DNA of 64,000 bases from Candidatus Zixiibacteriota bacterium. Lineage in GTDB: Bacteria; Zixibacteria; MSB-5A5; GN15; FEB-12. The translations under genes and the position numbers were made by a program. The stretch's first letter is position 1, and every line of letters starts with the position of its first letter. Below are positions 17,664 through 25,075 of the stretch, one piece after another. The stretch spans positions 221,818 to 285,817 of the forward strand of contig JACZXB010000003.1 in NCBI GenBank assembly GCA_022571845.1. Reading direction: 5' to 3'. A model generated the notes under the pieces. That model had not been told where the DNA came from, did no database searches, and saw nothing but the letters and a program-made list of their open reading frames with translations.

Positions 17664-17864
17664 ATAATACTATACAACGCTTTTTCACCACAATCTAACT
17701 TACAAACGAGTCAATGTCAACACGAGGTAACAGGTAAAGCTTGTGCGTCGTCAAACAATGTGCACAGACTATTATCAGAAGTTTAGTCACAGGTTCCTTG
17801 AGCGCAACACTTCCCAATTGTGCTACACTGCCCTTCGATTTATCTTTCCGGCAAAGGATTAGCG

Positions 17865-17943
17865 TCAACCCCCATGCCGGGCTTTGTGTAGCTCGCAACA
17901 TTCAATCTCTATGCCTGATTTCACTGACACATTCTGTCAGTGG
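17865..17943. repeat. Dispersed repeat C, copy 2, with hairpin
   Basis: This is the second copy of the 16163 repeat. Its hairpin is CACTGACA (17922-17929) with TGTCAGTG (17935-17942). Relative to copy 1 both stem arms have changed while pairing is kept, which hints that the hairpin matters. The surrounding stretch 17678-18314 has no convincing gene. Confidence 0.6.
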
Positions 17944-18314
17944 AGTGAAATGTCTGTACTCCAGTGTCAATATGACTCCTTTAACCAAATATTCTTGGCT
18001 GGCATTCTGTAATAAACGGTCGTTACGATAGAACATGTAGTCAGTAAAAATAATCTAATTACCCCATTTTTCACTTGACAGCCCCTGAGCTGTGAGTTAA
18101 TTTGGACAATGAAAGTCACGCAGGGCTTTTTGATCAGTTAATATACACAGGATTCGCAGGAAAGGATGATAATGGGTTACAAGTTAATGCAGGTATTAAG
18201 CTATTTTACGCGCAGTGGGAACTATACAGTGTGGTGAATCTGCATCATTTGGAAAGGTGTAGTTTGTCCTAATAGATGGTATTCTAACTTTGGCGTATCA
18301 GAAAGGGATTTATC

Positions 18315-19361
18315 ATGAAAAGAGTGATCCTAGTACTTCTTTTACTGTTAGGAGGATTGTTGGCAGCGAATCCGACCAGCGCTCAACTCTTAACTCGTCA
18401 ACAGGCTTTGGATGCGTTGCTTGACCTGGGCAGCGGTATCTCGATTGATAATAATGGTGATGACAGGCTTTCCGAAGTTCAAAATGAAGACGGTGTGCAT
18501 TTTATTTCATCGGAACCTGGGTACCTCATATTAACGTTTCCAAATACTGGGGATGGGGGTGGATTCGAATTCTTCGCGGCTCAGAAACAAGAATGTCTGC
18601 CGCCCGCGGACCCTGCGGCAAAGGTAGTTGATGGCAGTGAAGAACCTAAACAAGACCTTACTGCTGAAATTCTGGGTGCGAATAATGAATGGATTCAACT
18701 TGGGAGCCTTCCAACGAGAGAGAATCTTGGTCAGACGATTGTAGTTAGCACCCCGCACCTTTCTCAGACTTCAGATGTTGTCACTATTCGTTTGTCCTGG
18801 GAATATGGTTACGAAACCTATGTAATTCGTCAATTGTTGCCTGCCGAAGAAGAAGTAACCATAAATTCTTGGCCAATTGCAACCTATCAATTTGCGACCC
18901 CTAATGAAGAGCTCACACTCTGGAACGGATTTGATCAAAACACTCCCCTAGTATTGAAAAAAGGCGAAACCTTTGAGTTTACTTTTAATATTGGAGAGAT
19001 TATAAATTCATCTTTGAACCGTGACTATATTATAGTAGCCACTGGCCGTTACGAACCGGACTATTCAATCTATTCTGACCTGCTTCCTAACACTATTATT
19101 CTTTTCAACAACTATCCGAATCCCTTTAATCCGACGACGACCATATCATATAGCTTACCTGAAGCGGGTAAGGTCAACCTTGAAGTTTTCAATATCCTTG
19201 GTCAAAGTGTGGGCATCTTGGTAGACGAGTACCAAGTTGCGGGGTTGCATAGAGTTGAATGGAGTGCGGAAGCTAACCGTCCAATTGCGTCTGGACTTTA
19301 CATATACAGACTGACGGCCGGTGACTTTACGGAAACGAAGAAAATGATGTTACTGAAATAA
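18315..19361 (+). CDS. Secreted protein with C-terminal Por-secretion-like sorting domain
   Basis: The 348-residue product starts with a signal peptide (LVLLLLLGGLLAANPTSAQ). The body (about 25-260) is beta-rich and unassigned; it includes FNIGEIINSSLNRDYIIVA. The last 85 residues form the FlgD-Ig-like / type IX sorting tail: YPNPFNPTTTISY, then VNLEVFNILGQ, then GLYIYRLTAGDF, ending KKMMLLK. In Bacteroidota such tails direct type IX secretion; in related phyla they are common but their secretion route is not settled. GAAAGGGA precedes the ATG. The next gene follows after about 100 bases and may share the transcript. Confidence 0.8.
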   Translation: MKRVILVLLLLLGGLLAANPTSAQLLTRQQALDALLDLGSGISIDNNGDDRLSEVQNEDGVHFISSEPGYLILTFPNTGDGGGFEFFAAQKQECLPPADPAAKVVDGSEEPKQDLTAEILGANNEWIQLGSLPTRENLGQTIVVSTPHLSQTSDVVTIRLSWEYGYETYVIRQLLPAEEEVTINSWPIATYQFATPNEELTLWNGFDQNTPLVLKKGETFEFTFNIGEIINSSLNRDYIIVATGRYEPDYSIYSDLLPNTIILFNNYPNPFNPTTTISYSLPEAGKVNLEVFNILGQSVGILVDEYQVAGLHRVEWSAEANRPIASGLYIYRLTAGDFTETKKMMLLK

Positions 19362-19413
19362 CGTCTTGATCGGAGAATCTAAAATTGAAACTTGCTCAAT
19401 GAAGGAGGGTCGA

Positions 19414-19452
19414 ATGCATCGCGTTACCGTTAAAAGAGACGATGCCAAATAA
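19414..19452 (+). CDS. Possible 12-residue leader peptide
   Basis: AAGGAGGGTCG stands before an ATG that opens MHRVTVKRDDAK and a TAA. The next gene starts 14 bases later. The strong ribosome binding site suggests it may be translated, perhaps as a leader for the 821-residue protein. Nothing else supports it. Confidence 0.3.
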   Translation: MHRVTVKRDDAK

Positions 19453-19465
19453 ATAGGAGAAAATT

Positions 19466-21931
19466 ATGTCACATACGGACGGAATTGTTGACAATTCACT
19501 CAATCTGTGGATCAACACACACCAGGCACAACTTAATGCACAACCAGTTGGCTTCGTACCATTGGCGACGAGCGATGTTGACACAAGCGATATTGCCGTG
19601 ATTGAAGATGATGGCACATGTTTGATTCCTGTAGGTGTAAGCAACTCGTTGGACCATATTGCGATTGTAGAGAAATTCTATCAGACCCATAATGATCTGT
19701 TTGATTTCCTACTGATTTTTTCTGCCGTCCCAGTCACCAATGGTTCTATTTTCAAATTAGTTCACAACGTTACAACTGGGACTACGGTCGACATCGAAGA
19801 TAACAGAGGTGTGCTTGCTAATCATCCGGTCGCCGGGGCGCCGTTCGACGCAGCAACAGGACCGATTCGAAACCTGAAGGCTATCACACAGTATGTCGAC
19901 CTCACAACTCTGCCGGTTGATCCAAATACACTCATCCCGGGCAATAATGATACGCCCCTCTCGCTGATCGCTCAGGAAATCGGCCACTATTGGGGCATGG
20001 CCGCGCCTTTTGCCACAGTACCCGGCGGGGTCAACAACAACTCCCTTAGGGGCAGGGGCGGCTTTCCGACCGGTAGTCACTGGAGCTTCTTTGCGCATAC
20101 ACAGGCCTCCTCCTTGGAAGGTAACTCCTGGGTAGACAACGGGGGAATACCAAACAGCTTCACATCGAACGCCAATACGAACGGGTATTTCTCCTTCGAC
20201 CTGTATCTCATGGGGTTACTGAATCCTGCCTTAACACTGGCATCCTTCTATATTCAGGCACCGTCCGCAGATACTTTCACTGACCAGATCTACAGCGCAC
20301 AAAGTGGACCTGCAGTTGGGGCTAATATCACGGGAACACGGGTGAACGTGACAGCAACGCAGTTAATCAATGCACTAGGAAACCGAAACCTTAATTTCAA
20401 TACATCGCAAAAGGACTTTAAAGCTGCCTTTATTCTAGTGGTTGCCAATGGCGCCACAGCGCCAGCAAATGCCGCGGTCCTTGCCGCCAATGTGGCGCAA
20501 GCAAATGGCTATCGAACAGCATGGGAAACTTATTGGAACACGAACACCCTTGGCGCATCCACCATGGACACCGCCCTTGACACGGCAAGAGGTATTGATA
20601 TTTACGTGCGCGATAACCTGGCAGATGACGGCTCCATCCCGACATCCAACCCGCTTTACTACTCTCCTGACATCATCGTTCGACAAGCGATGTCAGCAGA
20701 TCCGGCAACTGAATTCGGCACCCCAGGCGCTGACCCCGGTAGTGACCCGGTTGAAATCGGAAACGACAACTACATCTACATCAGAGTCCACAATCGCGAC
20801 GACTATCCGACTGATGCAGACATCACAGTTTATTTTGCGGCCCTGACAACCACTATTGACCCCGCCACATGGACACCTATCGGAACCACCACTATTCCAA
20901 CCGTCACGCCAGGAGGGATGGGAATCTCAGATCCAATCTTGTGGTCCAGTGTGCCCGACCCGGGAGGGGCTGGGCACTTTTGTGTAATTGCTATTATTTC
21001 CGATCCGCTCGATTCTGCTCCCGATTCCTCTGCTGTGGTGGATGCCGCTACTTATCTGGACTTCGTACGTAACAATAACAATGTCGCTTACCGAAATCTT
21101 ACTTTCGAGGATCTGCTCCCGGACAGTGATGCAGATAGTGATTTCCTCGTTGGTTCTCTTCGGAAGTCAAGTACCGCTATCCTTGAATTTGATGGTCTAA
21201 AGCTTCCTAAAGGTTTTCGAACAAGGATTATCCTTCCTCCAGTCTGGAGACGATTGCGCAATTTGAAAATAAAAGGATTTGAAGGTAGATCACATCCTGC
21301 AAGACAACTCGTGCTCGCCGGCGGGGCCAAGGGTATCGTCGAAGGGCTTCCCGTCAAGGCTAAGAGTAAGAACCGTGTAAGGATTCAAATCGATGTTCCC
21401 AAAGATGTCCGTCACCTGGAGCACGGAGTTCTGAATGTGATCCATAAGATAGGCAAGGAAGAGTTGGGTGGTATCGGTTTTCGCACGAGGGTCATCGCTA
21501 GAGAAAAAGCGAAGTATCTAGGGTTTATTAAAACCAAGATTTTTTATCCCGCAAACGATCCGACTCTGAGAAGAATTCCAAATAAATCCCTGCGACCATT
21601 TCTCTCTCTGGAAGATGCATTAAAATCAGGCTACAACCCAAAAAGAGGGTTTCTCGTCGATGTGTTAGGGCCTAACGCAATCAGAGGCAAGTTCAGGCTT
21701 CAGGTTATCGACAAACTCAACCGCTCACGAACTGCTGATATCTTCTTCAAGAAAGTCAAGACTGGGTTGGGAAAGAGGCCGAAGCACTACACGTCGCAAA
21801 TTAACAATCTCCTGTTCAGAGAAAAAAAGCGACTAAAGAAATTCACATCAATTGACCAAATTTATTCAGCGATCAGAATGAACGGGCCTGCGTTGATGGA
21901 ATTGGTTGATAGTTTTAAGAATATAAAGTGA
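19466..21931 (+). CDS. Large protein with degenerate metalloprotease-like motif
   Basis: AGGAGA lies six bases before the ATG. The 821-residue product lacks a signal peptide. At about 167-260 it has LIAQEIGHYWG, GSHWSFFAHTQASSLEGN, NSW and FDLYLMGLL, the pattern of a group of predicted zinc metalloproteases in which the first motif reads HEIGH. Here residue 170 is Gln (CAG), one base from His (CAC/CAT), so one zinc ligand is missing and the enzyme may be inactive. Residues about 390-540 look like a beta-sandwich CARDB-type domain (SPDIIVRQAM; NDNYIYIRVHNRDDYPTDAD). The last 250 residues are basic and unassigned. An attC-like site lies 90 bases downstream. Confidence 0.65.
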   Translation: MSHTDGIVDNSLNLWINTHQAQLNAQPVGFVPLATSDVDTSDIAVIEDDGTCLIPVGVSNSLDHIAIVEKFYQTHNDLFDFLLIFSAVPVTNGSIFKLVHNVTTGTTVDIEDNRGVLANHPVAGAPFDAATGPIRNLKAITQYVDLTTLPVDPNTLIPGNNDTPLSLIAQEIGHYWGMAAPFATVPGGVNNNSLRGRGGFPTGSHWSFFAHTQASSLEGNSWVDNGGIPNSFTSNANTNGYFSFDLYLMGLLNPALTLASFYIQAPSADTFTDQIYSAQSGPAVGANITGTRVNVTATQLINALGNRNLNFNTSQKDFKAAFILVVANGATAPANAAVLAANVAQANGYRTAWETYWNTNTLGASTMDTALDTARGIDIYVRDNLADDGSIPTSNPLYYSPDIIVRQAMSADPATEFGTPGADPGSDPVEIGNDNYIYIRVHNRDDYPTDADITVYFAALTTTIDPATWTPIGTTTIPTVTPGGMGISDPILWSSVPDPGGAGHFCVIAIISDPLDSAPDSSAVVDAATYLDFVRNNNNVAYRNLTFEDLLPDSDADSDFLVGSLRKSSTAILEFDGLKLPKGFRTRIILPPVWRRLRNLKIKGFEGRSHPARQLVLAGGAKGIVEGLPVKAKSKNRVRIQIDVPKDVRHLEHGVLNVIHKIGKEELGGIGFRTRVIAREKAKYLGFIKTKIFYPANDPTLRRIPNKSLRPFLSLEDALKSGYNPKRGFLVDVLGPNAIRGKFRLQVIDKLNRSRTADIFFKKVKTGLGKRPKHYTSQINNLLFREKKRLKKFTSIDQIYSAIRMNGPALMELVDSFKNIK

Positions 21932-22017
21932 ATCTACTTGCCTATAATGGCTAATGTGATCGGTGTTGACAGCTCCCCTCTTGGGTTTTTGGGAGAATTC
22001 TTTAAAGTGTTTGGTAA

Positions 22018-22105
22018 GGTATAACAATGGCATCAACTCGGACAGCAAGTAGCGCCGCTCGTTCCTCGCTCTGCTTTTTACTGCCGGTTATGCCAAACAT
22101 TAGGC
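22018..22105 (+). other. Integron attC-like site after the 821-residue gene
   Basis: The element runs from GTATAAC to ATTAGGC. Its arms pair imperfectly: AATGGCATCAACTCGGACAG near the start against the reverse complement of CTGCCGGTTATGCCAAACATT near the end, sharing TGGCAT, AAC and CGG with unpaired bases between, as in real attC hairpins. AACTCGGACAGC is also typical of attC sites from chromosomal integrons. The last box starts with A instead of G, so it may be inactive. Confidence 0.5.
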
Positions 22106-22111
22106 AGCCCG

Positions 22112-22179
22112 GTCGAACCTAACGCAAGGGACTTGTGTCACAAGTTGGTCACTGCGTCCGCTTACGAAGATAAGGAATG
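22112..22179. promoter_or_regulatory. Palindrome ACTTGTGTCACAAGT inside a longer inverted repeat
   Basis: A 15-base palindrome (22131-22145) lies between GTCGAACC (22112-22119) and GGTTCGAC (22172-22179), a perfect eight-base inverted repeat. The palindrome looks like a dimeric operator. The outer repeat could form a stem. No gene starts immediately downstream, and the function is unknown. Confidence 0.35.
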
Positions 22180-22433
22180 GTTCGACGGATTGCCGCCGCG
22201 CAGTTGAAGAGTAAATCGCGACAGGCACAGCAGAAACGGCAGCAAGCGGTCAACTGTATGTCTTCAGTCAAGGTCGACAACCTGTTGGTAGAAGTGTAAG
22301 TCACAGACTTTTGATTTGCAACAGTTCTCCAATGCTTATTTGTTAAGACTGGGAAAAATAGTCCAAATGTACATACACCTCTTTCTAACAGTTTTCTAAC
22401 ATAACAAGCCAAATCATTAGATAAAACGAGAAA

Positions 22434-22492
22434 ACACCAGATAAAACGGCGACAGCTAACTCTTTCTGCTGTTGTCTGTTAGTGTCTGGTGC
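22434..22492. repeat. Long imperfect hairpin upstream of the tRNA-like fragment
   Basis: Arm 22434-22456 (ACACCAGATAAAACGGCGAC and on) pairs with 22468-22492 (GCTGTTGTCTGTTAGTGTCT and on) over about 23 bases with a few bulges and an 11-base loop. CATAACAAG (22399) and CTTGTTAGGG (22498) extend the symmetry. It may be another attC-like or replication/transfer hairpin. Confidence 0.4.
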
Positions 22493-22510
22493 TTCCTCTT
22501 GTTAGGGCTG

Positions 22511-22556
22511 TCGAACAGGCTCATAACCCGAAGGTCGAGGTTTAAATCCCTCCACC
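22511..22556 (+). other. 3' fragment resembling initiator tRNA-Met, possible attachment site
   Basis: GGCTCATAACCCGAAGGTCG (22519-22538) equals the anticodon arm and variable loop of bacterial tRNA-fMet, with CAT as anticodon, and is followed by a T-arm-like GAGGTTTAAATCCCTC and CCACCA. No matching acceptor or D-arm is seen upstream, so it is not a complete tRNA gene. Fragments like this are left where integrative elements insert into a tRNA gene. Recombinase genes start 150 bases downstream. Confidence 0.55.
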
Positions 22557-22570
22557 ACTGGCAAAATTTT

Positions 22571-22640
22571 AGCCCTTCCGGGGCGTAGAACGATTCTGTT
22601 GCAAAAAAAGGGCGCAAGAATGAATAGATTCAATCATAGT
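22571..22640 (+). repeat. Leader block shared with the 26475 recombinase gene (copy 1)
   Basis: GCCCTTCCGGGGCGTAGAAC, then GATTCTGTTGC and GGGCGCAAGAATGAATA, match 26397-26460 (CGCCCTTCGTGGGCGTAAAA, GATTCTGTCAC, GGGGCAAAGAATAAATA). Both form a small GC hairpin (GCCC/GGGC). The block lies at a similar distance from the two related start codons, so it may be a conserved regulatory leader or binding site. Confidence 0.55.
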
Positions 22641-22706
22641 TAGTACTCAGTCACTAAAGTGGCGCAATCAATTTAAGTCAATTCAACCATTTAATCATAA
22701 GAGAAA

Positions 22707-24023
22707 ATGCAATCTCAACAAATTCAGTCTATACCTGACGAATTCAAAACAGATATTTATAAGGGACAGACTCACTACTTACGCGGCCTAGATAAATTGA
22801 AGAGAGATGAACTCATAAATTCGGTTGATAAGGACTTGATTATAAACTTCATAAGAGAATGTACACTCAGTAAAACGGTCAAAGGTAAGAGCAAGAAGAA
22901 AATAGGCCCAGCACGGTGTTTAAAATACATAGAGATTCTGACAAGAGTTTCTAGTTGGCTGGATAAGTCATTTGATAGAATAACGGGGAAAGATATAGAG
23001 GAATTCATTGAAGCGTTGGAAGGCGATAAATTTCTTTCCAGATTTGGAAAGCCATATGCAGATGAAACAAAAGCTGATATCAAAAAATCCGTAAAGAAAT
23101 TATGGAAATGGAAAGACGGCAATGGCAGAGTGTATCCAGAACTAGCTCGAAAAATCTCGATTGATTTATGGGAAGGAAATTGCCGGCAAATTTTGAAAGA
23201 TCTTGACGATAATAGCGTTCAGTTAACACTCACAGATCCACCGTATTTTCTTGAAAAATTGGACGACAATTGGGATGACAATAAAATTAAAAAGAGCAAA
23301 GCAAAGGCCGGTGTAGTGGGTGGGCTTCCAGTCGGGATGAAATTTGATCCGAGACAGGGCGTCGCCTTTCAAAAGTTTTTTGAAGAAATTTCCAAAGAAA
23401 TTTACAGAGTATTAGTACCCGGTGCCTTCTTTATCTCATTCAGTCAACCCCGGTTGTTTCACAGAATGGCTATTGCCGCCGAGAATGTCGGCTTTGAGAT
23501 TCGAGATATGTTCGCATGGCATTACACAAAGAAGACACAGTTCAAAGCGTTTTCGCAAAATCATTTTGTTGATAAGATGAAAATTTCTGCGAAGCGAAAG
23601 AAGCAAATAAAACTTGAATTGATGGGTAGAAAAACAGCACAATTACGCCCGCAATTTGAAGCCCTTATGTTGGCACAGAAACCAAAGGAGGGGACTTGTG
23701 TAGATAACTGGCTCAAGTGGAAAGTTGGGTTGATTGATTCTACCAAAATCTTGAATGGAGCGGGTTCGCCCTCAACTGTAATGCCAGTCGAAAAAACGAT
23801 CAAGGAATTGTACAATGTACATCTAAGCGTAAAGCCCGTTGGGCTTTTAAGACACTTAATAGAATTGTTTACAGTCGAAGGCCAAGTTGTATTAGACCCA
23901 TTTCTGGGTAGTGGCTCAACCGCTATCGCCGCAATGCTTACAGGTCGCGGATGTATTGGTATTGAGATCAACCCCGAATATATAAAGATTGCTAAACAAC
24001 GATTATCGAAAGCAGGGAAATGA
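22707..24023 (+). CDS. Beta-class DNA methyltransferase fused to a recombinase N-terminal domain
   Basis: Residues 1-145 align without gaps to the N-terminus of the recombinase at 26475, including TVKGKSKKKIGPARCLKY (57-74), LWKWKDGNG and the SAM-like core-binding helices. From about 150 the protein becomes a DNA N6-adenine/N4-cytosine methyltransferase: catalytic motif IV TDPPYFLEK (DPPY 177-180), VLVPGAFFISFSQPRLFHRM, motif X-like SVKPVGLLRHLIELF and the SAM-binding motif I LDPFLGSGST (about 396-405), followed by GCIGIEINPEYI. The DPPY-before-FxGxG order is beta class. Both catalytic and cofactor motifs look intact. The fusion is not an architecture I know. The role inferred is methylation of DNA at or near the recombinase recognition site. 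Start ATG has only a weak AAGAGA. No restriction enzyme is adjacent. Confidence 0.85.
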   Translation: MQSQQIQSIPDEFKTDIYKGQTHYLRGLDKLKRDELINSVDKDLIINFIRECTLSKTVKGKSKKKIGPARCLKYIEILTRVSSWLDKSFDRITGKDIEEFIEALEGDKFLSRFGKPYADETKADIKKSVKKLWKWKDGNGRVYPELARKISIDLWEGNCRQILKDLDDNSVQLTLTDPPYFLEKLDDNWDDNKIKKSKAKAGVVGGLPVGMKFDPRQGVAFQKFFEEISKEIYRVLVPGAFFISFSQPRLFHRMAIAAENVGFEIRDMFAWHYTKKTQFKAFSQNHFVDKMKISAKRKKQIKLELMGRKTAQLRPQFEALMLAQKPKEGTCVDNWLKWKVGLIDSTKILNGAGSPSTVMPVEKTIKELYNVHLSVKPVGLLRHLIELFTVEGQVVLDPFLGSGSTAIAAMLTGRGCIGIEINPEYIKIAKQRLSKAGK

Positions 24024-24258
24024 TAAAACCAAGACGACTTGCCCAAATGGGTACGATCTATATGCAGGAAGCGGTTCGCGGATACGGATTCGATGCACTC
24101 TTTACTTGACAATTCGCTTCGGAACAAATTGCATCTTTGTTGTTATTTTGGCCGGAGTGAACAGGGCTATCTGCAAATTCTTTCGCCAAGTTATAAAATA
24201 GCTCAATTCTTGGAAAACAATGGGCAGGACCATAAAAATAATCCTGCCCAACGCAGGG

Positions 24259-24290
24259 CTGTCTCTGAGTGAGACAGAGGGGGGCTTTTA
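24259..24290 (+). terminator. Stem-loop after the methyltransferase gene
   Basis: CTGTCTC (24259-24265) and GAGACAG (24271-24277) form a perfect seven-base stem with loop TGAGT, followed by AGGGGGGCTTTT. It lies 235 bases after the stop codon and is the best terminator candidate there. The T-run is short. Confidence 0.4.
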
Positions 24291-24346
24291 GTATTACCAT
24301 AATTTAGAAAATAGTCCAATATTGTCAACATCTATTTTGCTACTCA

Positions 24347-24590
24347 GGTGATTTATTTGAATTCAGAAGCCTAAAGTTACTAGATTCTCAAGTTCTATAG
24401 CAGTTATATAGATCTAACCACTGCTTCTAGTTTCATATTTATACTTTTCAATATGAATTCATGATTCTCATTTCCCTACTTCCTTACACTTAAATTGATT
24501 TTTCACTTGACGCTGTTTTTCTTGCCATTATAAGATTTTCCCTGCTACTGTCGGACCAGGTAAGATCGCCTCGAGGTTCCGCTCGACTCA
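24347..24590. repeat. Dispersed repeat B, copy 2 (first half)
   Basis: This is homologous to about 14428-14660: ATTCAGAAGCCTAAA, GATTCTCAA, TATAGCAGTT, TAGATCT, GATTTTTCACTT and TTTTTCTTGCCAT recur in the same order. It lies in the otherwise gene-free stretch 24024-24667. Confidence 0.6.
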
Positions 24591-24667
24591 ATCAAAATCA
24601 TATAAATCAGAAAAATCTGAGACGCTATGAAAAATCATCAATACAGTTGTAAGGAGGTGGCAGAGAA

Positions 24668-24835
24668 ATGACAACATCAAATGGAAAAGGCGATAAGCCA
24701 GACTTCAAAGGTTCACTTGACGTAGCTGCATGGTTTAATACTGACAGTGACGGCAACACCTATTTGTCTGTAGTGCTTGGAAACCGTATCAAGCTCGTCA
24801 AGAACGAGCAGAAGCTAGAAGATCAGTTCAAGTGA
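24668..24835 (+). CDS. 55-residue beta-rich protein
   Basis: GGAGG about ten bases upstream supports the ATG at 24668. The product starts with a polar MTTSNGKGDKPDFKGSLDVA stretch and continues with AAWFNTDSDGNTYLSVVLGN and RIKLVKNEQ. The pattern of paired strands resembles small DUF736-like or single-strand-binding-like proteins found on mobile elements, but I cannot assign it. A long pyrimidine tract (24858-24889) follows. It lies between the methyltransferase and the first recombinase, so it may belong to the same element. Confidence 0.6.
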   Translation: MTTSNGKGDKPDFKGSLDVAAWFNTDSDGNTYLSVVLGNRIKLVKNEQKLEDQFK

Positions 24836-25075
24836 GCTGGTTTGGTTTCAGTGCTAATTCTTTTTGTTTTTCTTTTTTTTCTTTTTCAGTTGGGCCTATA
24901 TCGAAAGACTTAAATACTTTGCTGTCAATCGGGCGCTTTCAAATTGCCCCAAATAGTATTAAATCAATTGCCTGCATGGCAGAACCGAACGGAAACGTTA
25001 TGGGCTCGGTCCGCGCATAGAACACATGCGTTCGGGTGCGCAAATATTTATAAAGGCAGAACGCTGCTAAATAGC

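Noticed and set aside
17785..17845. Reverse-strand tRNA-like sequence (GTGTAGCACAATTGGGAAGT, then GCGCTCAAGG)
   Set aside because: It has a D-arm-like part, but no consistent acceptor or T-arm; at most a decayed tRNA, not callable.
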